A stretch of DNA of 33,194 bases from Marinilabiliaceae bacterium. GTDB taxonomy: Bacteria; Bacteroidota; Bacteroidia; Bacteroidales; Marinilabiliaceae. This document shows, piece by piece, positions 1 to 7,599 of the stretch. The stretch lies in NCBI GenBank assembly GCA_009777175.1, contig WRMI01000032.1, positions 1-33,194 on the forward strand, written 5' to 3'. The notes under the pieces were generated by a model that was not told the DNA's origin, ran no database searches, and saw only the letters and a list, made by a program, of their open reading frames with translations. The position numbers and the translations under genes are program-made. How positions within the stretch are numbered: the stretch's first letter is position 1; each line of letters begins with the position of its first letter.

Positions 1-63
1 TTGTTATTGAGTTTACCGAAATTGTTATTGAGTTTACCGAAATTGTTATTGAGTTTACCGAAA
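1..63. repeat. Three perfect tandem copies of a 21-bp unit
   Basis: Three identical head-to-tail 21-base units, each beginning TTGTTATTGAG and ending CCGAAA, start at the window edge, so the array may continue to the left. In forward frame 1 the unit reads LLLSLPK and stays open until a stop at 79-81. The sequence could therefore be the tail of a gene truncated by the window edge or an intergenic minisatellite. The other strand also has open frames, such as FGKLNNN. Nothing else indicates a coding region. Confidence 0.9.
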
Positions 64-221
64 TACACAAATTTACACTAATTATTTGAAATATAATATC
101 AGTACTCCTGATTTTGCAATAAACTAACCTACTGTTATGTTAATTGTGAAATTGCATATTTTCAGATTCATCATTTCACTACTTTTCATTCGGAATGACG
201 AATTATACATTGGGGTAGTTC

Positions 222-254
222 TGTTTCCGCTGCGGCGCTGCCGCAGCGGAAACA
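222..254. repeat. Perfect GC-rich inverted repeat (14-bp stem, 5-base loop)
   Basis: The left arm 222-235 (TGTTTCCGCTGCGG) is the exact reverse complement of the right arm 241-254, with the loop CGCTG between them. It is far richer in GC than its surroundings. It is nested in a looser inverted repeat: CGGAATGAC at 191-199 against GTCATTCCG at 278-286. No T-run follows, so it does not look like an intrinsic terminator. A dispersed palindromic (REP/MITE-like) element is the more natural reading. Confidence 0.85.
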
Positions 255-350
255 TGCCACATTAAAGGAATGAAATGGTCATTCCGAGCGTAGCGAGGAA
301 TCTTGGTCTGCGTCATTTTACACATAACTTACCTACATTATTCATAATAT

Positions 351-384
351 TTTTTTAACGCAAAGTCGCAAACGCAAAGAACGT
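351..384 (+). repeat. Dispersed AACGCAAAG repeat, copy 1
   Basis: A T-rich lead followed by AACGCAAAGTCGCAAACGCAAAG. Related copies lie near 3762, 19051, 20217 and 20811 on this strand, and near 19508 and 32417 in opposite orientation. All are intergenic. The copies share the AACGCAAAG(G/T)CGCAAAG core but have different tails. Confidence 0.7.
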
Positions 385-685
385 TAAAAGTTTTCAGTAT
401 TCAGTTATTTTTTTGCTTTCCTTTGTGGTTAAAAGATATTGTTTAGTAGAAAAAATAAGGTATGAATAAGGTTACTTTTTGAAAAAGGTAAATTTAAATC
501 ATAAAATATTGAAATCCAACTATATAAATATTGAATAAAAATTTAATTGGTCAGTAAAGATTTAATATAAAAATTGAAGCTACAGGAAATTTCTTTGAGG
601 CTAGATTTAAATTAGAATCTAGTGCAGAATATAAAACAAGAAATTTGTAAAAAAAAATATACTAAAACTAAATAATAACGTTTAT

Positions 686-922
686 ATTAGATGTTAGAGT
701 TTAGATATTAGATATTAGATATTAGAGTTTAGATATTAGAGTTTAACAGAAAACTAAATACAGAAAACTAAATACTGAATACAAAATACCGAATACTGAA
801 AACTAAATACTAGATACTAAATACTGAATACTAGATACTAAATACTAGATACTAAATACTAGATACTAAATACTGAATACTAGATACTGAAGACTAAATA
901 CTAAATACTAAATACTGATAAC
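686..922. repeat. Heptanucleotide tandem array upstream of serC
   Basis: The first part repeats TTAGATA/TTAGAGT with a strict 7-base period. From about 747 it changes to a degenerate series of the type NNATACT (AAATACT, GAATACT, AGATACT). Since 7 is not a multiple of 3 and every frame meets stops, it is not coding. The array ends about 35 bases before the serC start codon, so it occupies the position where the serC promoter or leader would be expected. Confidence 0.85.
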
Positions 923-955
923 CATATTTAAGTAATAATAATAATTTTTTAAAAG

Positions 956-2026
956 ATGAAGAAACATAATTTTTCGGCGGGTCCGTCAGTGTTACCCGAA
1001 TTTACGATTAAAAATACCGCAGAAGCGATATTAAATTTTGTTGGTTCCGGACTTTCAATAATGGAAGTTTCTCACCGTGGCAAAGATTTTGAAGCGGTTA
1101 TGGAACAAACAAGAAACTTGTTTAAAGAAATACTCGACATTCCGCAAGGATATGAAGTAATTTTCTTAGGCGGAGGCGCAAGTTTGCAATTTTGCATGGT
1201 GCCCTTTAACCTTTTTAACAAAAAAGCAGCCTACCTGAACACAGGAACATGGGCATCAAAAGCATTAAAAGAGGCAAAACTTTTCGGTGAAACAATTGAA
1301 GTAGCATCGTCAAAAGACGAAAACTTCTGTTACATACCGAAAAATTACACCGTTCCTGCGGATGCGGATTATTTCCACATCACTACCAACAACACTATTT
1401 TTGGGACGGAAATTCATACCGATATGGAAGTAGGTATTCCTTTGGTTGCAGATGCCTCGTCTGATATTTTTTCACGCCCGATGGACGTGTCAAAATATGT
1501 ATTGATTTATGGTGGCGCACAAAAGAATCTTGCACCTGCCGGAGTTACCTTTGTTATTGTAAAGACAGATATTCTTGGAAAAGTTGAAAGAACGATTCCA
1601 ACAATGTTAGACTACAGAACACACATCAAAGATGGCTCGATGTTTAACACACCTCCCGTAGTTCCCGTTTATGCGGCACTGCAAACGCTTATTTGGCTTA
1701 AAGAACAAGGTGGAGTTGTTGAAATGCAAAAAAGAAACATACGAAAAGCCGACATCCTCTACTCAGAAATTGACAGAAACAGGCTATTCAAAGGAACGGT
1801 CAAAAACATTGAAGACCGCTCATTGATGAACATCTGTTTTGTTATGAACGACGAGTACAAAGAACTTGAAGATGAATTTAGCAAATTTGTTTCATCTTTA
1901 GGAATGGTCGGATTGAAAGGACATCGCTCCGTTGGCGGTTTCAGAGCATCTACATACAATGCACTGCCCGAAGCGAGTGTTGTGGCGTTGGCTGATGCAA
2001 TGAAAGAGTTCGAGAAAAAACATTGA
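956..2026 (+). CDS. serC: Phosphoserine aminotransferase SerC
   Basis: This PLP enzyme converts 3-phosphohydroxypyruvate and glutamate to phosphoserine and 2-oxoglutarate, the second step of serine synthesis. It also serves the equivalent pyridoxine-route step. At 356 residues it has the normal length. It opens with the family's NFSAGP motif (residues 5-10), followed by a phosphate-binding GGGAS stretch (72-76) and a GGAQKN segment (186-191) whose Lys190 should carry the [13 protein letters not shown] near the C-terminus is the usual phosphate/substrate-binding arginine region. The ATG at 956 is the only start that keeps the N-terminal motif. No Shine-Dalgarno sequence is visible, as is common in Bacteroidota. 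The usual partner serA is not downstream, so the gene appears to stand alone. Confidence 0.97.
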   Translation: MKKHNFSAGPSVLPEFTIKNTAEAILNFVGSGLSIMEVSHRGKDFEAVMEQTRNLFKEILDIPQGYEVIFLGGGASLQFCMVPFNLFNKKAAYLNTGTWASKALKEAKLFGETIEVASSKDENFCYIPKNYTVPADADYFHITTNNTIFGTEIHTDMEVGIPLVADASSDIFSRPMDVSKYVLIYGGAQKNLAPAGVTFVIVKTDILGKVERTIPTMLDYRTHIKDGSMFNTPPVVPVYAALQTLIWLKEQGGVVEMQKRNIRKADILYSEIDRNRLFKGTVKNIEDRSLMNICFVMNDEYKELEDEFSKFVSSLGMVGLKGHRSVGGFRASTYNALPEASVVALADAMKEFEKKH

Positions 2027-2384
2027 TTTATATATCTTGCGTTTTTCAAAGACTGATTATTTAGTTGCATTCTAAAAAATCATTGAGTTTTTTGACTTAC
2101 AATCCAATGAAAACATTAGATTGTGGGTCAAAATGTTTGTGTGCGGATAATTGCATTCATTTATTAACAAATATAAGGCTTATAAATGTATTTCAATATC
2201 GTAATGTTGTCAAAAATGCGCTATAATCAAAATGTCCTATTTTGAGTTTATTTCGTTCTGTTTGGCGATGCTTTGAGCTTGTCGAAAAAGCGGTGCATTG
2301 AATGTATTGAAAAGGATATACTCACATCTCACTACTTGATACTCACATCTCACATCTCATTACTTGTTACTCACATCTCATTAC
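2027..2384. other. Intergenic gap without a gene
   Basis: These 358 bases separate convergent serC and the HprK-like gene. I see no coding region and no convincing hairpin terminator. The stretch contains a dispersed-looking phrase, GCTTTGAGCTTGTCGAAAAA (about 2271-2290), and an imperfect tandem repeat of CTCACATCTCATTACTTG type (about 2320-2386) that ends at the stop codon of the next gene. Confidence 0.6.
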
Positions 2385-3257
2385 TTAAATATCTCTAACA
2401 AAATCTACAACTTCGAACGTAGGCTTAAAGCCGAGTTTATAAATCGGAATTTGTTCTGAAATCTCTAATAAAGTATCAAGGTGGGAGTCTGTTATTTTTT
2501 TGTCAAATAAATGCTGGATGCAATTTGACATCACACGCAACGCACCGGTTGTTCCTGAAATATTATTAACATAATTTTCGGGTGAGTGAGTAATTAAGAA
2601 TATTTTAGAAATAGTTGCCATTTTTGGTTCTTGCGAATAATAAGCCATTGGGGTATTAAAAATTTTCCATTCATTATCAACTTTTTGAATCCAAAGTCGG
2701 TCATCGTTTAACACCGTTGCGCCTTGTTGTTTCCAAAGTTGACTAATTGTTGATTTTCCCTTTCCCGAAACTCCCGAAAAAACATAACCATTTCCGTTGT
2801 CCGAAACCCCTGATGCATGAATCAAAAAACCACTCGAATAGTGTGATAAATAGACCATTAATAAAGAACCAAGAGGATGAAAAAATGGGTCTATTTTAAT
2901 TTTAGTTGTTAAAGAACGAGGTAATAATTCGACCAAAATTGTCTTTTCCGAAAAATTTAATACAGCTAACACTTCCTTAATAGTTTCATTTTCAAAAAAA
3001 TCGATGTGAATAAACAAATTATCATTAATTTTATATATTTTCCATTCATAAGGAATCTGCGCATCATCGAGAGAGTGTCCCAAAAAATCGGGTACTGCCT
3101 TTGGGAGGGTTATAATACCTGTAATATTGTAACAACAATGAAAATGTGTGTTATAATCAATAATTTGTTCTGTGAAAAATTTTGATACATCCAAATAGAA
3201 TTCTATTTGGTCACATTTGATAAACGAAAATTTTTGCGTTGCCAAAAAAATGTCCAT
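2385..3257 (-). CDS. HprK-like P-loop kinase domain protein
   Basis: The 290-residue protein has a C-terminal domain like the HPr kinase/phosphorylase fold. It shows a Walker A loop GVSGKGKST (162-170), the preceding IHASGV segment (146-151) and LNDDR (183-187), which resembles the metal-binding acidic motif. The N-terminal 125 residues are less conserved. In RiPP and lasso-peptide clusters a protein of this type often accompanies a PqqD-like protein. Here the PqqD-like gene ends only 6 bases upstream on the same strand, so the two are almost certainly co-transcribed. Its substrate is unknown. It lacks the N-terminal domain of true HprK and should not be read as the carbon-catabolite regulator. 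Confidence 0.8.
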   Translation of the reverse strand: MDIFLATQKFSFIKCDQIEFYLDVSKFFTEQIIDYNTHFHCCYNITGIITLPKAVPDFLGHSLDDAQIPYEWKIYKINDNLFIHIDFFENETIKEVLAVLNFSEKTILVELLPRSLTTKIKIDPFFHPLGSLLMVYLSHYSSGFLIHASGVSDNGNGYVFSGVSGKGKSTISQLWKQQGATVLNDDRLWIQKVDNEWKIFNTPMAYYSQEPKMATISKIFLITHSPENYVNNISGTTGALRVMSNCIQHLFDKKITDSHLDTLLEISEQIPIYKLGFKPTFEVVDFVRDI

Positions 3258-3263
3258 TTCACT

Positions 3264-3566
3264 CTAATTTATTTCTTCTAAAATATTTTTTTCTAAGGCT
3301 TGTTCAATAAATTGAATTATGTCTTTCTCCACAACATCTTTTTCGACATCATATCTCGAAAGTATCAGTTCACAAACTTCAGTTAGCGTTTTTTTGCCAT
3401 CTAATTCTTTTAATAGTTCTGTAGCCGTTTGGTTTAAGTGGATGACATTTGACATAAAGTAGATATCATCTATTACGGGAACTAAAACTAAATCGTCTTT
3501 GGCTTCTTTGGCAAGAAAAAAGTTGGTGTTAAAATTATAAATTGGATAGTCTGTTAGTTTTTTCAT
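3264..3566 (-). CDS. PqqD-family peptide-binding protein
   Basis: The 100-residue protein matches the PqqD/RiPP recognition element type: an N-terminal beta hairpin (IDDIYFMSNVIHLNQTA, about 33-49), then a helical bundle with the usual LLKELDGKKTLTEV segment (51-64) and a run of acidic helices to the end. PqqD-like domains hold the leader of a ribosomal peptide while a partner enzyme modifies it. It is the first gene of a two-gene unit with the HprK-like gene. No radical-SAM enzyme, lasso cyclase, protease, transporter or precursor peptide is visible nearby, so the pair looks orphaned or acts on a peptide encoded elsewhere. Confidence 0.82.
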   Translation of the reverse strand: MKKLTDYPIYNFNTNFFLAKEAKDDLVLVPVIDDIYFMSNVIHLNQTATELLKELDGKKTLTEVCELILSRYDVEKDVVEKDIIQFIEQALEKNILEEIN

Positions 3567-3906
3567 TATTTTATATTTTGGTTAGCCACTAATTATACTA
3601 ATTTACACTAATTTCTGCAGGTTAACGCCCGCAGGGGGTACGCGGATTTGACGGATTTTCACGGATTTTCACGGATTTTTTCTGTTTTCTATAAATATTT
3701 GCCTCATTTACAACAAGTTCAATGCACCGCCTTTGGATTCACTCAAATTCTTTTTTTTATTAAAGCAAATTTCGCAAAGTTGAGAACGCAAAGGTCGCCC
3801 CTACTAACCACTAACCATTACTCATTTACTCATTTTTCTACTAAGGTTGTTTTGTTGAAAAAATAAGGTAAAAATAAGGTTTTTTCCCATTCCCTCATTT
3901 CCTCAT
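3567..3906. other. Intergenic gap with several short repeats
   Basis: I found no gene in these 340 bases. They carry a 10-base repeat of ACGGATTTTC type (about 3649-3680), the phrase CAATGCACCGCC (3720-3731), a copy of the AACGCAAAG dispersed repeat (about 3762-3798) and an AATAAGGT motif (about 3862-3885) that also occurs near 456-475. I looked on the minus strand, upstream of the PqqD-like gene, for a small precursor-peptide gene and saw none. Confidence 0.6.
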
Positions 3907-5298
3907 TCACTGATTCCCTAATTCCGCTTTTTCCAATTCAATAGTAAAATGTCGCATGATAGGAAATTCACTTTTAATAACGTACCCTCTTGTTATTGTG
4001 TTGTTTCTGTCTAAAACATTTTTGAGTGCTGCGGCAACAACGTCAATATGATTATTAGTGTAGGTACGGCGCGGAATAGCAAGCCTCAAAAGTTCTAAAC
4101 TTGGGAAACGATTTTCGCGGGTAATGGGGTCTCTGTCAGCGAGTAAAGCACCAATTTCAACTCCTCTAATACCCGCTTCGATATATAGTTCAATGCCAAG
4201 AGTTTGTGCAACAAACTCTTCTTTTGGGACGTTTGGCAACATTTTTTTGGCATCAACAAAAATTGCATGTCCTCCTGCGGGTCTTTGGTATGGAACTTTA
4301 TATTCGTCTAATTTTGCTCCTAAATATGCAACTTGATTAATTCTTGTTTCAAGGTGGTCAAATTCAGTACCTTCGTCTAAACCTTGCGCAAGAGCGTTCA
4401 TATCACGTCCCGACATTCCTCCATAAGTCAAAAAGCCCTCATTAATAATACAATACATCTGACATCTTTTCCAAAGGTTTTCATCTTTGAAGGCAACAAA
4501 ACCACCCATGTTAACGATAGCATCTTTTTTAGCAGACATTGTCATGATGTCGCAATAAGAAAACATCTCTTTAACAATTTCTTTAATAGTTTTGTTTTCG
4601 TAGCCTTTTTCGCGAATTTTAATGAAATAGGCATTTTCGGCAAGTCTTGCGGCATCAAATTGTAGTGGTACTCCAAATTTTTGACAAAGTTGGTAAACTT
4701 CTTTAATATTTTCCATTGAAACGGGTTGTCCGCCAGCGGTATTGTTAGTAATTGTAAGAACCACGGCGGGAATTTGTTCTTTTGGATACTTTTTCAAAAC
4801 CTCTTCTAATTTATTTGCGTCAATATTCCCTTTGAAAGGAATTTCTAATTGTGTATCGGCAGCTTCGTCGATTGTGCAATCTAATGCAACTGCTTTTCGA
4901 AACTCAATATGTCCTTTTGTGGTATCAAAGTGGGAATTGCCGGGAAGTATATCTCCTTCTTTAATGATTGTAGAATATAAAATATTTTCGGCTGCTCGAC
5001 CTTGGTGTGCGGGCAAAAAATATTCAAAGCCGAGAATATTCTTAATTGCTTCTTTCATTTTGTAGTATGAGCGTGCTCCGGCGTAGCTTTCGTCGCCGAG
5101 CATTAGTTCTGACCACTGTTTTTCGCTCATTGCACCTGTCCCCGAATCGGTTAACAGGTCAATAAAAATTCTGTCGCTTTTCAGATTAAAAAGATTGTAT
5201 TTTGCCTCTTTGATCCATCGCTCACGCTCCTCGCGCGTACTCTTGCGAAGTGGCTCTATCATCTTTATTCTGTAAGATTCTGCAAAAGGTAAATTCAT
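3907..5298 (-). CDS. tnaA: Tryptophanase (beta-eliminating lyase)
   Basis: This PLP enzyme splits L-tryptophan into indole, pyruvate and ammonia. The 463-residue protein shows the family signatures: IDLLTDSGTGAMS (46-58), AHQGRAAEN (97-105), the NTAGGQPVS turn (186-194), and MSAKKD with Lys258 as the PLP lysine. Tryptophanases and tyrosine phenol-lyases are close relatives. Here the C-terminal MRHFT (448-452) has the histidine typical of tryptophanase where tyrosine phenol-lyase has phenylalanine, and AGIRGVEIGALLADRDP also follows the tryptophanase pattern. I see no tnaC-like leader peptide and no tryptophan permease next to it. The ATG at 5298 fits the family start, and 117 bases separate it from uvrC upstream. 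Confidence 0.92.
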   Translation of the reverse strand: MNLPFAESYRIKMIEPLRKSTREERERWIKEAKYNLFNLKSDRIFIDLLTDSGTGAMSEKQWSELMLGDESYAGARSYYKMKEAIKNILGFEYFLPAHQGRAAENILYSTIIKEGDILPGNSHFDTTKGHIEFRKAVALDCTIDEAADTQLEIPFKGNIDANKLEEVLKKYPKEQIPAVVLTITNNTAGGQPVSMENIKEVYQLCQKFGVPLQFDAARLAENAYFIKIREKGYENKTIKEIVKEMFSYCDIMTMSAKKDAIVNMGGFVAFKDENLWKRCQMYCIINEGFLTYGGMSGRDMNALAQGLDEGTEFDHLETRINQVAYLGAKLDEYKVPYQRPAGGHAIFVDAKKMLPNVPKEEFVAQTLGIELYIEAGIRGVEIGALLADRDPITRENRFPSLELLRLAIPRRTYTNNHIDVVAAALKNVLDRNNTITRGYVIKSEFPIMRHFTIELEKAELGNQ

Positions 5299-5415
5299 AT
5301 ATAATGTGTTAAAAGTTTAAAAATCTTTTGTTTAAAATCGGGCGCAAGTTATAAAAGTTTTTTTAAGATTATTATTAAATGTTTATTTTTTTTAAAAAAA
5401 TTTTTTGGATTATAG

Positions 5416-7221
5416 TTATTCTTGAAAATATTGGATTATTGCTTTTGCTTTCATTTCGCCAACTATATCGGCTAACTCGGCGATTGATGCTTTTTTAATT
5501 CCTGCAACTGATTTAAATTTAGGCATAAGAATTTCTATTGTTTTATCGCCAATTCCGTAAATATTTTCCATTTGCGATTTGAGAAACGTACTGCTGCGTT
5601 TGTTTCGGTGAAATGTAATTGCAAAACGATGCGCTTCGTTTCTGATTTGTTGTATTAGTTTAAGTGACTCGCTACTTTTATCTAAATATAAAGGAATTGG
5701 GTCGTCGGGGAAAAATATTTCTTCCAAACGTTTTGCGATGCCAATTATTGTAATTTTATCATCAATATTAAGTTTTTTTAAAGAATTGATAGCGGCAGAA
5801 AGTTGTCCTTTTCCGCCGTCAATAACAATTAGTTGCGGAAGTGGAGCCTCTTCTTCGAGCAGCCGATTGTATCGCCGAAAAATAATCTCTTCCATTGATG
5901 CAAAATCATCGGGACCATCAACTGTTTTTATGTTAAAATGTCTATAATCTCGCAAAGATGGCTTTCCATTTTTAAATACCACGCATGCCGCAACCGGAAA
6001 AGCACCCTGAATATTTGAATTATCAAAACATTCAATATGGACAGGAACTTTTTCCATGTTTAAATCGGTTTTCAAAGTGGATAATATTCGGGCATATTTG
6101 GGCAATTTTGTGATATTTGATTGCTGTTTGAGTTTATCGATTCGATAAAATTTTACGTTTCTTTCGGACAGTTCTAATAAACTCTTTTTATCGCCTCTTT
6201 TGGGGAGTGTAAACACAACTCCTCTTAATTTTATAGTTGGGATAAATGGTACAATAATCTCTTTTGCATTACTTTGAAAACGTTCTCGCATTTCAACAAT
6301 AGCAAACGAAAGCAGTTCGTTATCAGATTCGTTCAGTTTTTTCTTAATTTCTACCGTATATGCCTGAATAATAGCACCATTTATCACTTTCAGAAAATTC
6401 ACGTAACCGCTATTTTCGTCATTTATAATTGAAATTACATCAACGTCATGGATAGATGCGCAAACAATTGTAGATTTGCTTTGAAAATTAGTTAGTAAGT
6501 TTAACTGTTGTTTTATAGCCTCCGCTTCCTCAAAATGATAGAGTTCGGCTTGTTGTTTCATTTTTTCTTTTAAATATCGAATTACCGAGCCAATATTACC
6601 CTTCAAAATATTCTGAATATCATCAATATTTCGTTGATAATCAACTTCTTGCTGTAATCCTTCACAAGGTGCATTACAATTTTTGATATGATATTGCAAA
6701 CAGCGTTTAAACTTCTGTTTTTCAATGTTTTCTTGGGTTAATTTAGTTGCGCAAGTTCGCAACTTGTATATTTTTCGAAATAGTTCAGTCAATGTATTCA
6801 CTGTAAGCACCGATGTATATGGGCCAAAATATTGACTGCCATCTTTTAACATTTTACGAGTTTTATAAACGCGTGGAAAATTTTCGTTTCGTATTGTAAT
6901 CCAAGGATATGATTTGTCATCTTTTAACAAAAGGTTATATCTTGGTAAATGTTTTTTTATTAAGTTGTTTTCCAACAGCAACGCGTCTTCTTCTGAATCT
7001 ACTGTTATATGTCGAAAGTTTCGAATTTTTGAAACTAAAACTCGAGTTTTTCCTTCTTCATGTTCTCGGTTAAAATATTGGGACACACGTTTTTTGAGGT
7101 TTTTTGCTTTGCCAATGTATAATAATTTGTCATTTTCATCAAAAAATTGATATATACCCGGGTTATCAGGCAAGCACGATGCCTGTTTTTTTAAGTTGTT
7201 TATATGTTCTCTTTTTTCCAC
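5416..7221 (-). CDS. uvrC: Excinuclease ABC subunit C (UvrC)
   Basis: This is the nuclease subunit of UvrABC repair, which cuts on both sides of a bulky DNA lesion after UvrB is loaded. At 601 residues it is complete. It has an N-terminal GIY-YIG domain (PGIYQFF at 21-27, YIGKAKNLKKR at 35-45), a Cys cluster (C157, C174, C182, C186), a UvrB-binding motif (about 213-245), the RNase-H-like nuclease domain with D400 (ECFDNSN) and D468 (VIDGGKGQ), and helix-hairpin-helix motifs from 552. The start is GTG at 7221, directly after the stop codon of the truncated KilA-N frame (TAA GTG). No alternative start exists upstream in frame, so translation may be coupled to that remnant. Confidence 0.96.
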   Translation of the reverse strand: MEKREHINNLKKQASCLPDNPGIYQFFDENDKLLYIGKAKNLKKRVSQYFNREHEEGKTRVLVSKIRNFRHITVDSEEDALLLENNLIKKHLPRYNLLLKDDKSYPWITIRNENFPRVYKTRKMLKDGSQYFGPYTSVLTVNTLTELFRKIYKLRTCATKLTQENIEKQKFKRCLQYHIKNCNAPCEGLQQEVDYQRNIDDIQNILKGNIGSVIRYLKEKMKQQAELYHFEEAEAIKQQLNLLTNFQSKSTIVCASIHDVDVISIINDENSGYVNFLKVINGAIIQAYTVEIKKKLNESDNELLSFAIVEMRERFQSNAKEIIVPFIPTIKLRGVVFTLPKRGDKKSLLELSERNVKFYRIDKLKQQSNITKLPKYARILSTLKTDLNMEKVPVHIECFDNSNIQGAFPVAACVVFKNGKPSLRDYRHFNIKTVDGPDDFASMEEIIFRRYNRLLEEEAPLPQLIVIDGGKGQLSAAINSLKKLNIDDKITIIGIAKRLEEIFFPDDPIPLYLDKSSESLKLIQQIRNEAHRFAITFHRNKRSSTFLKSQMENIYGIGDKTIEILMPKFKSVAGIKKASIAELADIVGEMKAKAIIQYFQE

Positions 7222-7581
7222 TTAGATATTAGATGTTAGTGTATAAAAACTGAAAACTGAAAACTGAAAACTGAAAACTGAAAACTGAAAACTGGTTTTT
7301 GTAACCCATTCGCTTACGCTTATTACAAAACTTGGCAATCCTGCCTGCATTTTAAAGTGGTCAAATTCGACCACTTTAAAATTTAGGTTGTAAAGTTGTT
7401 CCCATGTGCCAAGAAATTCAAGCGTGGTACGTGTTCGCAACCAATTTTTGATAATGTCGGCAGCCCGTGCAGCGCCATCTTTGGCATTTGCCATATCGGT
7501 AAGTGAAATATAATCCTTTCCATTGTCTGAAATAACGGTTATATCAATACCTTGAACTGTGATTTTGTCTTTGCGTGCCAT
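7222..7581 (-). pseudogene. KilA-N domain protein, 3' end replaced by a repeat
   Basis: The first 95 or so residues are a good KilA-N domain: DKITVQGIDIT, DYISLTDMA, IKNWLRTRTTLEFLGTWEQLYN and the EFDHFKMQAG segment. KilA-N is a DNA-binding fold of phage and mobile-element proteins. Intact Bacteroidota relatives continue for well over 100 residues after the point reached here at VSEWVTKT. Instead this frame runs into a heptanucleotide repeat that encodes SFQFSVF-type residues and stops one codon before uvrC. The ATG at 7581 is well placed. I read it as a truncated gene, either inactive or surviving as the isolated domain. It may also serve as the translated leader of uvrC. Confidence 0.8.
7245..7294. 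repeat. Heptanucleotide repeat (AAAACTG)n inside the KilA-N frame
   Basis: Seven nearly perfect copies of AAAACTG (CAGTTTT on the coding strand). Three units make 21 bases and encode a 7-residue FQFSVFS period in the KilA-N frame. The repeat sits at the breakpoint of the KilA-N homology and about 25 bases upstream of the uvrC start. Confidence 0.9.
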
Positions 7582-7599
7582 GTTTTTTATTAATTTTAT

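Larger units (their letters stand above)
64..955. other. Gene-free lead-in made of repeats
   Basis: I see no credible gene in these roughly 890 bases. They hold a GC-rich hairpin (222-254), a dispersed element with the wording CATTCCGAGCGTAGCGAGG (281-299), one copy of the AACGCAAAG dispersed repeat (351-384), an AATAAGGT-type motif shared with 3862-3885, and a long heptanucleotide tandem array (686-922) that reaches almost to the serC start. Confidence 0.7.

Noticed and set aside
222-254. Intrinsic terminator
   Set aside because: The hairpin is strong but no T-run follows on either strand.
1759-2070. 103-codon frame opposite serC
   Set aside because: Shadow of serC; its residues mirror the serC codons and no upstream signals are present.
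2385-3257. True HPr kinase/phosphorylase
   Set aside because: The N-terminal HprK domain is absent and the gene is paired with a PqqD-like gene, not with a phosphotransferase system.
3648-3866. 72-codon plus-strand frame before tnaA
   Set aside because: It is translated from the ACGGATTTTC and AACGCAAAG repeats and shows no protein-like composition.
3907-5298. Tyrosine phenol-lyase instead of tryptophanase
   Set aside because: The C-terminal MRHFT has His where phenol-lyases have Phe, and the surrounding motifs follow tryptophanase.
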